Assembly: GCA_029931535.1 (NCBI GenBank)
Contig: JAQPZY010001695.1
Coordinates: forward strand, 3,166,501 to 3,230,500
Direction: 5' to 3'
Length of the DNA stretch: 64,000 nt
Source of the DNA: Margaritifera margaritifera
Lineage: Eukaryota > Mollusca > Bivalvia > Unionida > Margaritiferidae
Shown: in pieces, positions 50,279-62,986 of the stretch
Layout: the number at the start of each line of letters is the position of its first letter
Position numbering within the stretch: the first letter of the stretch is position 1
Notes under the pieces: model-generated
What the model was told of the DNA's origin: nothing
Database searches by the model: none
What the model saw: only the letters and a program-made list of their open reading frames with translations
Position numbers and translations under genes: made by a program

Positions 50279-50867
50279 CTAAATAAGGTCGGCACACTAT
50301 TTAAAGTAATTAGTGTTCATTTTACTACAAAAGAACGGAGATCGTGCATTCTTGTTTTCAGCTCCTATTTGGCAATATAGGAAGTCAGGATGGCCAAGGA
50401 GATTTTTAAGAACAAAAATTCGTACTTTTATCCTCAGCTAAGGAAGTCATTCTTCACCTAAAAGAAATTAATGAGAAGATTGATAGGAAACACACCGACC
50501 CACCCCACACCCAAAAGCACATAGACCTACTCAGACACACTCAACCAATCTACTATTTTGATGACGTTTTTTTCGGAATTCATACCTTATCCTGCAATTG
50601 GTTTGAATTATTAGAGACATTGGAACAATAAAATTAAGCACTTAAAGCAGGAATCAGAGAGAAAAAGTAAATATAAATCATTTCCGTAGTACTGACAGAG
50701 AAAATTCTGACGCACGCCCGTATTTGTGAAATTTCATAAAGGACTAGGTTCACTTTACATTATAAACGACCATAAAATCTGATAAAAAAAAAATGCATTG
50801 TTATGCATATACTTATCTCTATCATAAAATACTATAATACCGATAAGTCGTCAACTTGGTATCCCTA

Positions 50868-50906
50868 TGACGTCATAGACGCTTGCTAACGTCATGACGT
50901 CACGTG
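50868..50906. promoter_or_regulatory. Cluster of CRE (TGACGTCA) and E-box words
   Basis: Perfect TGACGTCA palindromes at 50868-50875 and 50895-50902, a near copy AACGTCAT at 50888-50895, and CACGTG at 50901-50906 overlapping the second. It lies in the long first intron of the receptor gene. It may be an enhancer or part of an old repeat. Confidence 0.4.
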
Positions 50907-51500
50907 ACGAAATGGTAGGGGTACGATGAAAAAGGCAATTTTAGGCAGAAATATACCCTTTGGGCAATATTTAACATTGGGCGCATGCATCGCCCAACGC
51001 GATATTTTTGTCAATTTTTAGTGAAGGCTAAACATGAGATAATGTTAAAGAATAAAGCTGTGCATAAATGCACTCCATATTAAAATTAAAGATAATTCCT
51101 CTTTAAGGCTCTCCAGAAGATTATCCTAGGATCACAAAAACAACAGAAATTTCAAAATTTCTAAATCAAAATTGGGGAAGAAATATAACTATTTCATCAT
51201 AATAAGTTAAGAAATAATAATAAAATACGTATTTTACGCTATTTTCATTGCTACGCAGATATTTAGATCAAACTTTAGAGATATATGAAAGTAAAAATTT
51301 GAGTTAGTATCAAAGCTGAGAAACACGACTACATTTTCTTATTTCAGAGAAAACTTAGAGATATTTAAAAGACTAAGGCTGCAACGTTTAAAAAAAATTC
51401 TAAACTTCTCTAGCATCCAATAACCGAAATGATGCCGTTTAATCGAACCTATTCGAAACTCAATCTTTCCTCCCATTTTCACGTTCGGCTTACAGCTGAC

Positions 51501-51501
<1 letters not shown>

Positions 51502-51570
<69 letters not shown>
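51502..51570. repeat. (TA)n microsatellite
   Basis: Pure TA tract. Confidence 0.95.
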
Positions 51571-51572
<2 letters not shown>

Positions 51573-52040
51573 AAGCCATTGACTGATCTGTATGACTATG
51601 AAAACGATATCTATCGAGGATTTCTTAAGAAATATATTTGGCATCAGAAAATGATTACAACTTACGTGAGAGCTCACCAAACAATTACCATATCAGTACA
51701 AATATCCTTTCAAAAACATTGAATTAGCTTTCAACTTATTTTATCAAGGGAATAATTAAGTTGCATTGATAGTATGAACACATTCTATGGGCTGCAGTAT
51801 AAATGCAAAATATTTTATAAGAACGATATGTTGAGCGAATAGTATCTATCGATTTAGATTCACGCGTCGTGTTTACAATATTTGACAAAATAGCTAAGCG
51901 GGTCACCCAGGAGTACTTTCATACACTTAATTAACAAGTTATACACATGTTTATGATCTGGATACGATTTAATCCAATTCTCTTTGCTTTATTATTAACA
52001 TGTATTTTGTGACCGTAACACTGACATCTGACATTGCGTG

Positions 52041-52041
<1 letters not shown>

Positions 52042-52128
<87 letters not shown>
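52042..52128. repeat. (TA)n microsatellite
   Basis: Pure TA tract, about 500 bp from the previous one. Confidence 0.95.
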
Positions 52129-52129
<1 letters not shown>

Positions 52130-52133
<4 letters not shown>

Positions 52134-54155
52134 TATCATGACATAATTGAGTTTGTTAAAAACGTCTTTGTTGACTATATCTGACAATTTAGGTTAAACA
52201 ACTTTAGGATCGTCGATATATTGTTTCGTAGTGTTGCCACAAAAGTAAAGAACACATATAGCAAAGTTCAGTACAACGACTAATATGTTTCCAATTAAAA
52301 CTGCAAGGTAGCAGAATTTGTATATATCGGAAAGAAAATGTGAATTATGTGCCTAACAAGATATAGGTAATGATTTTCACAATCTTTTTTCAATATAAAT
52401 ATATTGCTGAAACAAGGAAAGAATGTATAAGTAAGACGTATCTAAAAATGTTAATATATACAAATTTGGTTAGTTGCTAAATAACACAATTGTTAATGTA
52501 CATGTAAGATTACATAACTTTAAAGAACTGATATTGAAATCATTCTGTTCCCATATAAACGGTTTTGTCATGCATATCAAAAATATTGATCAGAAAATCT
52601 ATCTTCCCTTTCCTTTTCTATCCACTATACCACCACCATTAATAATTGGTATTTGTACTAAATCTGCTATGTCTGTTGTTAGACCTGAGTTGGCAATTTA
52701 GTTCAGTGTAGTTCTGTTTTGATACAAATGCTCTATTGTGTAACTAATTTAAGGTTTTGTCAAGGGTACTATATTAGAAAGTATACATTGTTTAAATTAT
52801 GTGAGAAACAGAGGGAGAAAACAAGAGAGAAATCCTAATCAACTGTACATGAATGCTACTTGTGTGCTCATTCTTCTGCATGTATTTTCACCCAATATAT
52901 TTGTATATCGCCATTGTATTTTGATATTATGATTAATTGGACTGAATAGTTAATAATGATCATGCGTATTACAACAAAGTATTTTCTGCTTGTATTGATC
53001 ACTCTTGAAAGAAAAAACAAAGAATGTCGTCGATAACGACTTCATCGATACTGCAAAACTAGTCCATTTTTAAATCGAAATGCCCGGGGGGTGGGGAGGA
53101 GGGGAGTAGAGAAGTGGAGAGCGAGGTGGAGAAAGAATGGACATTTAAATAAAAGAGGCGACTAAAACTTGGTAAAGGTGGAAATATTGCATCGATTGAG
53201 CCTTGGAAATGTGTTTCTGACATAATGTGTTCATAAATCGACTACTTACAAATTAATTTGTTGGGGATATCAGGTTTTTCCTATTCGAAACGAGCGAATG
53301 GGCGCAGAATTAGTCAGATCCTATTCCATCTGTTCGAGTGTTGGTTGTCTGATAGACGTTTTAATTTGTCTCCCACTTGCCTGAACGAATACTATACAAC
53401 TATTTTAAATTCCGCCTTGCTTCCGTCAAATTATTCATTTGGACAAATTCAGATTTGCTTTCTTGTACCTCCCGTTTCGAACTTTACATGAGAATTGTTA
53501 AACTTTTATTTAGATAAAGGAAAGTAAATGACTAAGCTATAGGAAAAGGAAAGATGTTATTCTTCATCATGTGCGTACCAGCTTACCTACCTTCATACAT
53601 ACATATCAATCGTAGCGACGATGCCGAGCCATTGCATAAATAATAAGATTACATACCATAGTGTAATTAGCAAATGTTTTGACGGAAATTTGGGAAAAAG
53701 GAAAGACGGGCACACCAGATGTCCATATATGTAAATACATGGAAGGTTGATTGGAATAAAAATACTTGAACGCCAAAAAGAAAAAAAAAGTGTTCAGAGC
53801 AAATGTGGAAGAGATATAAAATTTATTTCTTTAAGAATTTACTTGAAATAAAAGAAATAGTAACAATAAATTCATGTCTAAATCATTTCCTGAATCTTTT
53901 ACTGAATAGTGCTAGTGAAAGTCTGACAAATTCCAACGGGAGTAAATTGACAAAAATGTACGCTGTGTGAATCGGGGGATTTAACATCTATTGATAATAC
54001 TGCTAAAACGTTGATGACTTCTAAGAAGAACAAGTTCAGAAATAGTTTTTGATATATAAATCAGAGCATTAACGGCCATAGATAATAAAGTTGTAATTTT
54101 TTATGATTTCTAACGCGAAGAATTTGAATACAGTTTTGCTATATAAACCATTGCC
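52130..54155. other. No gene seen
   Basis: AT-rich first-intron DNA with a short G-rich run at 53090-53125. Confidence 0.45.
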
Positions 54156-54162
54156 TTCTTAG

Positions 54163-54510
54163 GTACCGATTACTTCAAATAATTTAGGTACATCGGTTGA
54201 TCCTCTTTACATAGAAGCAACATATGCACGACGTAGGATGACAAGGGATGAACTTATTCATGGGATAGCAATGAACCCTCGGGTAATAGTCAACTCACAG
54301 ATTACAAGAGCACAACAGCGAACATCCTTTAAGACAGCGAAGAAGACCAAACAGCAAAACAGGGTAGAACGGCAAAGACAGTGGAGGTTTCAGGAATTCC
54401 ATGACATTAGAATGTCCAAGATTAAAAACAGTACAAAACAAAAATTACTTTGTAGTCAAAAACGTGGGCAACGCCGTAGACAACATCGTAGACAACTTAA
54501 ACAAAAATAG
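54163..54510 (+). CDS. Very basic ORF with a possible 3' splice site
   Basis: An open plus frame begins after a TAG that itself forms a plausible acceptor (CATTGCCTTCTTAG). It runs about 115 codons to TAG: an acidic/neutral start (SVDPLYIEATYARRR), an ATG at 54238 (MTRDELIHGIAMNPRVI), then a strongly basic, Gln-rich C-terminus (KTKQQNRVERQRQWRFQEF, RGQRRRQHRRQLKQK). It could be the last exon of an unseen gene or the DNA/RNA-binding end of a mobile-element protein. It is antisense to the receptor gene. Family not recognised. Confidence 0.35.
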   Translation, partial: VPITSNNLGTSVDPLYIEATYARRRMTRDELIHGIAMNPRVIVNSQITRAQQRTSFKTAKKTKQQNRVERQRQWRFQEFHDIRMSKIKNSTKQKLLCSQKRGQRRRQHRRQLKQK

Positions 54511-55619
54511 AACAATATTCTATCATTATGGAAATTAAATGATTATTTCGTAACAAAATGAACGTATAAAAACGTTCTGCTAGCATTGTTCAAGACATAT
54601 ACGTTTACTTTGGCCAGATTGAAGAAACTAATTAGCAAGAAGCAAAAAGCAATCGATTGGGTACTCCTCTGGTACTAACAGCAATTACCATCACTTGAGA
54701 CAAATACAGGTATGCAACAAAAAGTCCCTCCCCATGATAGTATTCGGCCAATTTTAAAGCAATCTTTTTGACACATGAAATGAATTTTATACCCTTTTTG
54801 ACGATATTTATAGACAATGTTACCAGAAAATACCCCAGCGCACTAAATGGGTATTGGAAACATTATAATACCTCACTATGAATATCGGTCAGTATGAACC
54901 TATCAAGGGAAGGTCTTACATAGGCTTGCCTGCTTAAGTGAAGAAAGAAAAAAAGGCCTTCATAGACGTAAAAAAATGTTTTTAACAAATAAACCGTGAA
55001 AGAATATATTTCTTTTATGTCATCGAGTCAATTCAAAATCATCCAAACAATGCTCAAACAACATAAAAATTCACTTTAGGCAAATACAGCCGTTGGTTTG
55101 ATAGATGACCGGTATTGTAAATTGGAAGACAATTACAAATCTGAAGACAAATTCGGTATATCAGTTATTGTGTAAGGGACAGTGGAAAATAATATACTGG
55201 GCGCGTGAGGATAGTAATAGGCAAGAATAAATAAATATTCATGTGTGAAGATTGAACCAAAACATTCGGTGGAATAGGAGGTCTCCCGAAATTGGTGTCA
55301 AGTCAGTTAAGCAAACACAATGCACAAAAGTGCATATATAATAAGTGACTAAACGTGTTCTATTCACATAATCATACTGTATAGTAGTCAACACCACAGG
55401 AATTATTCACAGTAAAGGTTATATTGTTACATTCGCGAACACTCTATTTCAGTTGTATGTTTTATTGGTGAATTACAGTGACTTTGTATCTATATTGGTA
55501 AAATCTACAGAGGATGGAAACGATTAATAGAAAACAAACTAAAACTAGTAAACACGCTTAATCTGACCTTCATCGGTACTTAAAATCAATCTATAGGAAA
55601 TATGAACTAACAGTTTACA

Positions 55620-57620
55620 GAGAAACAGATTGCAGTAAAGTATTTTACAATGCGATGAATAATATCGCCCAATTAATGTTCGGCGAATTAAAGGAAAGCC
55701 AATTGTATTCACGTGTGAAGACGAGACAAAATTTGAGTAAAAAAAATGTATGCAATATGTGTGAGAGAGAAATCGTGCCAAAGGCAGCATGTACCAGAGG
55801 TACAATATTTAAAAGACCATGTTGACTTAACTTGTAAGTAGAAAGGTCCTGCTCATAACGGATACAATTTTCATTGCATATATACATAATACATCAGACT
55901 TTTAATTTTTGATTTGTCTGGTTATGACAGTCTTCAGTTCATCAAATAATTAACTAGACAAGATCCATATGAAGTAGTAACGATCATATCGAACAATGAT
56001 GAGAAATAAATTTAAATCAGCAAGGATATCATAGTCCACAAGATTGTGAAGAATAAAAAAGTAACTATTACAGTCTTCCTAGTTTGGTTCATGTCGTTAG
56101 CCTTATGCAAACAAGGGTAGAACTTGAACTTTTAAAAGATTTCATTATGTTGTTGATGATCGAAAGTGGATACGAGGTTGCATTAGCTGATATCCCACAG
56201 ATACGCCGAGCTCAATCATGAATGATAACCAGACAACAAAGGTAACATTGAAAATGATGGTGAATAAAATAATTATAAACCAAAATCTTTCATCACGCAA
56301 CAATTTATATGACTCGGACGTGACTATGACATGCGTCAATGGACGCCGATTCAAAAGTTGAAATGAGCCACTGCTGAACAAATTAAATGGATAAAAGAAG
56401 ATCTCTCAAATGTATCTGAAGACAATGACACTGGGTACATTTTTGGAAGCTAATTTAGAGATACCAACAGAGTTACACGACTATTTCAATAACTATCTCT
56501 AGCACCGGAAAACATTGTACCTAGCATGGACGACTTATCTATACTTAAAAAACAAATTTCATCGAACAGTAAAAAGAATATAACCAACTATACCAACCCT
56601 ACTAAAAAACAAAGATGAATATGTCATTTACTACATAAATCTAAAGCTGTACTTGCAGTTAGGCTTAAATCTAAAGTTGTACTTGCAGTTAGGCTTAAAA
56701 CTAAAGTTGTACTTGCAGTTTGACATAAATCTAGAGTTGTACTTGCCGTTAGACATAAAACTAAAGTTGTACTTACGTTGGACATAAATCTAAAGTTGAA
56801 CTTGCAGTTAGATATAAATCTAATGTTGTACTTGCAGTTAGACATAAATCTAAAGTTGTACTTGCAGTTAGGCTTAAATCTAAAGTTGTGCTTGCAGTAA
56901 GACATAAACCTAAAGTTGTACTTGCAGTTATGCATAAAACTAAAAGTTTACTTGCAGTTAGACATAAAACTGAAAAGATGCATAGAGTTGTTATTTTGAA
57001 CAGCAACAGTGGCTTAAATCATACATCGAATTCAATACAAGTTTGAGACAACAAAGCCACTAACGATTTAAAGAAGATTGTATTTTCAAATTGATTAATA
57101 ACTCTACATTCGGTCCTCAGGTGGAGCTTATGAGGAAACAGCCACCTGTTAAAATATCCAAGTGCGATGAATGTGTCAAATGTCAAAAATATATTTTTTC
57201 CGAAGAACAATAGTAGATGATGATTTGGTTTTGGTTAGCACGGAAAAACACGAAAATCAAATTAACCAAACCAATTTACGCTGGTTTCATTGTGTTAGAG
57301 CTATTTAAATAGCCCATGCATGAATTCTACTACGAGAAGTTGGAAAAGAGTATTGTGTGAGATTGCAACTTATAATGACCGATATGGGTTCAATGTGTAA
57401 CCATGTTGAGACAGAACACTTTAACAATGACATGAAATAAAACATTAAGTTTAATGACTCCAGGGATTAAATAAAGACAACATATTTTACGCCCACAAAT
57501 AAATAAGGGAATTTATAGAATTATGAAGGATGAGCTGAATGGTGGTCACATTAAAGAGTTTAACTTCATTAATTTAGGACTGGACACGAAAAGTTAAAGG
57601 TCTGCAGTTGATTAGGATTT
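55620..57620 (+). pseudogene. Polinton DNA polymerase B, third locus
   Basis: Ordered motifs in shifting frames: a zinc-finger start with VCNMC (about 55755), the D-H-x-x-L-T-x-K equivalent (about 55820), LVMTVF/SGYDSLQFIK (about 55915-55945), the NLKLYLQLGLK region with the inserted repeat (56620-56970), KMHRVV and the L-K-x-Y-I-E-F-N-T equivalent (56975-57050), a KLINNSTFG equivalent (about 57085-57110), the palm at about 57365-57400 where D-T-D-S reads TDMGS, and the MKDELNGGHIKEFNF segment (57523-57570). Inactive by stops, frameshifts and the mutated metal site. No companion Polinton genes are recognised beside it. Confidence 0.8.
56641..56969 (+). repeat. 30-bp coding-derived minisatellite inside PolB
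   Basis: Eleven tandem units of CTAAAGTTGTACTTGCAGTT plus (A/AG)ACATAAAT-type ends, ten of 30 bp and one of 29 bp (56761-56789). Each unit is the stretch coding LKLYLQLGLK of the polymerase; the loci at 1-2040 has a single unit (about 1128-1160). Confidence 0.92.
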
Positions 57621-57624
57621 TTTA

Positions 57625-59070
57625 AAAATAGATTTAATAGTTTTCTTGGAGGGATATTCTACGTGAAAAAGGGCTTGGTTTATTTGGTAATGATGTTGTA
57701 AAATCGTGTATTTCACGTAATATAGACCGCATATGCAGATGATATTATTAGATACCATGGAGTTTATTTGCCTCGGAGTGTTGGAACAACGTCCTCGGTG
57801 CAAGTAAGTTCCAACGTATCAAATATTATCTACATTTGTTTCACATGTTATGCAGTTCATTCCGTAAAAAACAAACACGTTTTTAGAACTTTACTCTCAA
57901 AAGAACACGGGCCCGTTTTCGTATAAAGAATTCCCAGAAGAAAAACTCTCTTCACGGGGAACAATCTGCCTCTCTAATGCAAACATAAAGCGCGAGATAT
58001 CTCACTATACATATATACTCCTTTTGTTTCCTCAAGGACAAATAACAGGAGTATAGATTGAGACATTTCTTTCGTAATAAGTTTTTGCATGTGCATTGTA
58101 AAGGGAAGATTTCCCCTGGAAGAGAATTTCCTTTGAGACACATTATACCAGAAAAAGCGACTTGGATCATTTGTGGATACGGTTCTAAAAACGTGTTTTG
58201 GACGGAATTAAACGCATAACATATGAAACACTTCTAAAAGAATACATTTTATATCATGGAACTTATTTGTCCCGGGGCAGATGAGTAGCAAGTGTCTGTA
58301 ACTTCTTTCTTGAGGAGAAAATAAGTTCAATGGTATTATACTTTAATTGTTTGATATTGGTGTATTTTTATGCGCGTTATTTCGTGTATGTGTATGAGAG
58401 AGAGAGAGAGAGAGTGAGAGAGAAAGAGAAACAGAGCGCACTTGAAACTTGCATCAATGAACTTATTAAGTACATTTGCAAGCTTGAAGGACGGGTAGCA
58501 CATGTATGCACGCAGTCCAGGTAACAGTGAATTTTCATGGAAGGTACGAATGTCACGTATGTGCGTATGCGGGAATGTACGTTCCTTATACGGGCAAGTG
58601 CGTTTCTTACTTCGGGTGTAGTTGTCAAGAACAAAACATTGCTGTAGAAAGTAGAAAAAGTGGTGGCAATTTACGCGAGAGCCTGACTAACATTCATGAC
58701 ATAGATTTCCAAGTCTTTTGACTCATCTTTAAATTTGTATGTTATTCATGAGCAAAGACCAAAATGCAGCAACAATCTCTATAAAAACTTTTCGGACTAC
58801 GCTTAAAGTCTCTAGGTGACGAAGATCTTAACTAGAATAGAAAGGCTATATGATTCCACTAAGGCGATAACTGATTGACCGTGCGGAGAAAAGGAGGATA
58901 TTGCCTTTTTTTTTTTTTTTTTTTTTTCTTTGAAGTGCTGCATGGATAATATTGGAAATAAGGGTGGTAAGCAAGTTATAGGGGAAACAAAAAGTTAGGC
59001 TCTAATTCGTTTGTGATATAGAATAGTGTAAAAGTCAAATTATATTACTATGCGAAACAAGTTTAAAGAT
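57625..59070. other. No gene seen; AG and T tracts
   Basis: Contains (GA)n at 58396-58430 and a T tract at 58903-58928. No coding feature supported. Confidence 0.45.
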
Positions 59071-59528
59071 TTGCAATGAGTTTTCAGAAACTTTGCTGCT
59101 GGAACACGGTTAATGCATTTAAAATGGCCAAGCAATCGCTTATCCAAGATAATAAGAAACTTAATCATGATGGAAAATTGGGATCCTGTTTAATGTGTGC
59201 CGGTTTTGGCTGCCATAATGCAGCAGTTTTCAAAACAGTGTGTAATATCGTATTGGGTAATGTTCTCTTCATCGATTGGGTCAAATATCAGAGTGTAACG
59301 ACTCTATATTTGTTAAATGTATATAACCAAGTTCTCTACTGGTATCCCCAACCTGTAAAACCAGTTCATTTTTCCAAAATGCGAAAAACTTAGTTTTAGC
59401 GAGAATACATGTGCGATAGCCAGTGGCTAGTATCGAGCGGTGGTCAGTCTGGGGGGGGGTTTCAGGCACGGTGAGGTGCTATTCGGACGGGTGTAATGCA
59501 GAGCTCCTTATCAGGCCATGGAGGATAG

Positions 59529-59717
59529 TCAAAATTGGTCATAGCAGGACGATGTAAACAAATATCCAGGTTCCTTGTGCATAGGAGTGCGAACACACTG
59601 ATGTCCGCTCGTTTGTACGACTCGAACGTCTAAAAATGTGACCTTGCTTGTTCGACACTTGTACGCATGTGCCAATGTATAAAACCTACAGAATTCATAG
59701 TCGAACATCTGCTTCAT
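59529..59717 (-). pseudogene. Possible Penelope-type RT fragment
   Basis: The minus frame contains SKVTFLDVRVVQTSG followed by RTPMHKEPGYLF. This resembles the F-L-D-V...x-K-P-T-x-x-x-x-Y-L region of Penelope-like reverse transcriptases, with KPT written KEP. Short and isolated, so uncertain. Confidence 0.35.
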
Positions 59718-60919
59718 TGTTTTCTGTGCCTGTTCAGAATGCCCATTTGGTGAGTTACCTTTTCACATATTTTGTCGAAAGCATTGATTTTTCTTTCAAG
59801 AGATAATTCACGTTTTCAAAATATTTAAATATTTTTTGATATAAATGTGGTTGGATATATTTGGATATATCTATATATATAAATGTTTATTTTGTTTCTA
59901 GCTTGAATTAACATATTGCATGTACACGATTTAATGGTTCTCTCGTGTGCAAATATCTGATTGGTGTAAGAGTTTCATTATCGGTCAAACGAGTAAAAAT
60001 CTTTTAAGTTGATTGCAAAAATATGCATTAAATAGTCATGTTTTATCAGTCGACGGTCTTTACAGGACGGTAATACCCCTCTTCATTCCCATTTGAGTAT
60101 TCATGAGTTATTGGAGTTGTCTTCCCTTCTACACGATGCTGTGTTGAGCGAATCACGCCAGTTTTGTGTTAACTGACTATAATGGAAAGCTGCACTTTAG
60201 ACTAGGAACTGCGGACACTTTTTCTGATTCTTTGAGCTGGATGTTCAAAACGAATATTTACTGAACATATTAAAAATTTATGTAGAATTTTTGAAAATCG
60301 TCATCCATACTATTCTTCCTTTATTCTTTCTTTCTATCTTTTGAATTTTGTTGTATAAAATCACAAAATAACATTCCTTGTTTTTCTTTCCTGATTCCTG
60401 CGCTTACAAACAGAGATGTCCTAGTAACTTTGTGTTCATTCAGTTTGTATCGCTACACAGAGGTATACTAGCATTTATAAAATGGCGTCACGAAGTATTT
60501 TATTTCTATATGCGTGATCCAGAAAATGTAATGTTCGTTTTGTTAAGTGATATTATTCACAGAAGACGATTTAAGTACATCCATCACTGTATAAAGCCAA
60601 TCAAGTTATAATGCAAGACATGTCGTAGCGTGGAACTGCATGGGCATATACTTTAGTTTTGAAAATGTTTTTGAAAGATCAAAAGAAAAATAATAAATAT
60701 ATTAAAATTTGGGGCAATGCTAAAGGTTTCTAAAGAAAGAAAACGAAATTAAATAAAATCAATGGGAAGTGTAGGTTGTCGTAAATCAAACTTGCATAGA
60801 AAACAATATTGAATAAAGTACGAGATATGAAGCCACAATCTTTCTGAATAAAAAAAATATTTTACCATTGGTTATTATCATTGCAAATTCATCGACCTAT
60901 TCTCATAATTTAGCAAAAG

Positions 60920-60985
60920 TACATTTTGTTATTTGTTATTTATTTTTTTAAATTTTTTTTAAATTTTTTTTTTTTTTTTTATTTG
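60920..60985. repeat. T-rich tract
   Basis: Long T runs with AAA interruptions near 60946-60985. Confidence 0.8.
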
Positions 60986-61156
60986 TTACATTTTACTTTG
61001 ATCGTATTTAGTGGGCAGCATATTGAAGATAGATAAACTTCTTTGCTAAATATTATTGGATACCTGAAAAAAATTGGTGGACAAATAAGTTATGAAAGTT
61101 ATCCGGATAACCAAATTGTCAATCATTAATAATCGAAAATTAGAATCATCCCTTAC

Positions 61157-61247
61157 CTTGATATAGAAAATCTTCACTGCCAACTTTATTATTGAACCGT
61201 AAGATTTCGAGCACAAGCAGCTTAATCCAACAGTACCTGAAAGCCAT
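61157..61247 (-). CDS. Possible first coding exon of the F5/8C-MAM gene
   Basis: The ATG (plus 61245-61247) sits in a good Kozak context (AAG before, G after). The frame runs 30 codons and ends at a strong donor, CAAG|GTAAGG, in phase 1, which fits the phase-1 start of the exon at 50278. The N-terminus contains a modest hydrophobic run (CWIKLLVLEIL) that could be a weak signal peptide but has a Glu inside it. The gap of almost 11 kb to the next exon leaves room for missed exons. It could also be a chance ATG before a donor-like site. Confidence 0.3.
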
Positions 61248-61249
61248 CT

Positions 61250-62980
61250 TGTAGAACAGTTCTTTCCCGTACACATAACAACTAATATATGTACGTCTTG
61301 TTACATAAAAATGCGTAAGAAATTAAATTGAAGAGGGTCGCTACTTAAATGTGTATAATTCACGATACTGTTTCCTTGTACTTGGATTGTCGGCCTGTAA
61401 TATTGTAGTAATGTATGAGATATATGTCGATCGGAAGTTAAATCCGTATCTAAACTGCTGGTATCTCCAAGTGAGTTGACAGGAAAGGGACACTCCAGTT
61501 GCTAACACTTTGTCAAGGTTATGCTACACGGATATCAATAAGGAAACTAATGTCAAATGCACCATGGTACGATCCTGAAAACAATTGCATAGCACTGTCT
61601 CATTTGTTGTAGGAATCAAACTATTACAAGTTTCTCCTGAAGAAACTTTTAAAAATGTTTTTTCATTCAAATTAAGGATTGTACAGTTTTGGAATTATTG
61701 TTCAGACATTTCAACAATCACATTTGCAGTCAGTTTTTGTTATATAATGTATGCACCTATCTAGCATGATTTAGCGTTTCTTGAAATTGGACAAAATAGC
61801 GAAATTTGTTCCAATCAACTCAACTCTTCGTGGAAAATGGTTGTAGGTCTAAATATAGTTTGACATAGTTACGTAGATTCATCTTCACTGCGATTCATTG
61901 TCATTTATACATTTGTTTAATAAAACAAAAGAATCAGAGATATAGAAATAAAAAATTTAAATTCCATCAGCTTATTTCTGTGAAATGTGTACTAAACAAA
62001 ACAAGATATGGCAAGTAATTGCCATATCTTAATACTCAACTGGAGATGCATGGATATTGAAAGGTCCTTTTATACTACCAAGAGCGATTATATCACAGTT
62101 AACATTTGATAACGAATACAAAAAAATACTTACATTAAAATTCAGACTTACTTATCCTTTTTCTCGCAAGCAGATTTGAGCAAGTAATAAAACAACAAAC
62201 ATTAGAAACATAATTATTCCTGTATGAATAAACATTCATGACTTATAAAATAATTAAATTAAATTTAAACACTTTCTTTTTAAAATTGAATATTATATAA
62301 TAATGACAGTAGGCTGAAATCAAGTACTTAAAAAGTCTCAACCCCAAAAAAGACAGTACAACCTAATAGTTGGTACGCTGACTCAGAGTAATTGCCCAAC
62401 TAAGTTCCGTTTCCTTCAACAAGACGCTTTAGCTCAATTATCTGAGTGAATACTGCTATGATTGTACTAGTATTTGTTCTGATGGATTGACATTTCCATC
62501 CAAGGCATTGAATCTAGTTTGCTTGTTTGATAACGGAAACCACAACAGCTTATTTTCTATGATAATAATAAAATGCACAATTCTCCTGCATGAGAATAAA
62601 GGTATGTAGTAAATGGAAACTTGACAGGAACTATCTTCAATCAAAACAGATGTGGTTTCAATGCAGGTTCCAGTTTGATAAAAACTACATACAAGTTTCT
62701 ATTTAGTTTACACAGGTTTGAAATTATAAAAACTATTATTTCAACATGATTTATCAAATATGGATATTACATTTGTTGTTCCGAGGGCACTAATAGAAAC
62801 CCTGCTAAAACTCTAAGTTTCTGTTTTGCAAAGTGTCAGGCTCCACTTGATTCCAGATAGTTTCAGGGAATCTTGAAACTAGCATTATTGTTTCAGGCTG
62901 GTTTTATCAGACCTTGCTTGTTCTGTCTCTTGAAACTTCAAGTTTCATGTATGTTTTATATATACTACAAACATATTTAG
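61250..62980. other. Upstream of the possible first exon; no gene seen
   Basis: AT-rich. If 61157-61247 is the true start exon, promoter and 5' UTR lie here; no TATA or initiator could be assigned with confidence. Confidence 0.35.
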
Positions 62981-62986
62981 CAATAG

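Larger units (their letters stand above)
26715..61247 (-). other. Gene span: neuropilin-like F5/8C-MAM-MAM transmembrane receptor
   Basis: This is the span of a minus-strand gene assembled from twelve candidate exons; the separate entries give each exon. The joined coding sequence is about 1935 nt plus stop (about 645 residues). Predicted order: N-terminal segment (1-72), F5/8C domain (73-242), MAM 1 (243-407), MAM 2 (408-543), Ser/Thr-rich linker (544-577), one transmembrane helix (about 585-607) and a tail of about 37 residues. Every junction uses an AG acceptor and a GT donor and the phases match throughout, which is hard to get by chance. F5/8C followed by MAM and a single membrane span is the C-terminal half of neuropilins, which bind ligands outside the cell; CUB domains were not found. 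The introns are packed with Polinton, SINE and microsatellite DNA. The middle is solid; both ends are less certain. Confidence 0.72.

Noticed and set aside
56641..56969. CRISPR-like array of 30-bp repeats
   Set aside because: Units are directly adjacent without spacers and code for part of a polymerase; the genome is eukaryotic.
56624..57006. Minus-strand ORFs made of repeated short motifs
   Set aside because: They are antisense translations of the 30-bp minisatellite within the PolB pseudogene.
59076..59393. 105-codon plus-strand ORF
   Set aside because: No recognisable domain, composition like background, no splice or regulatory context.
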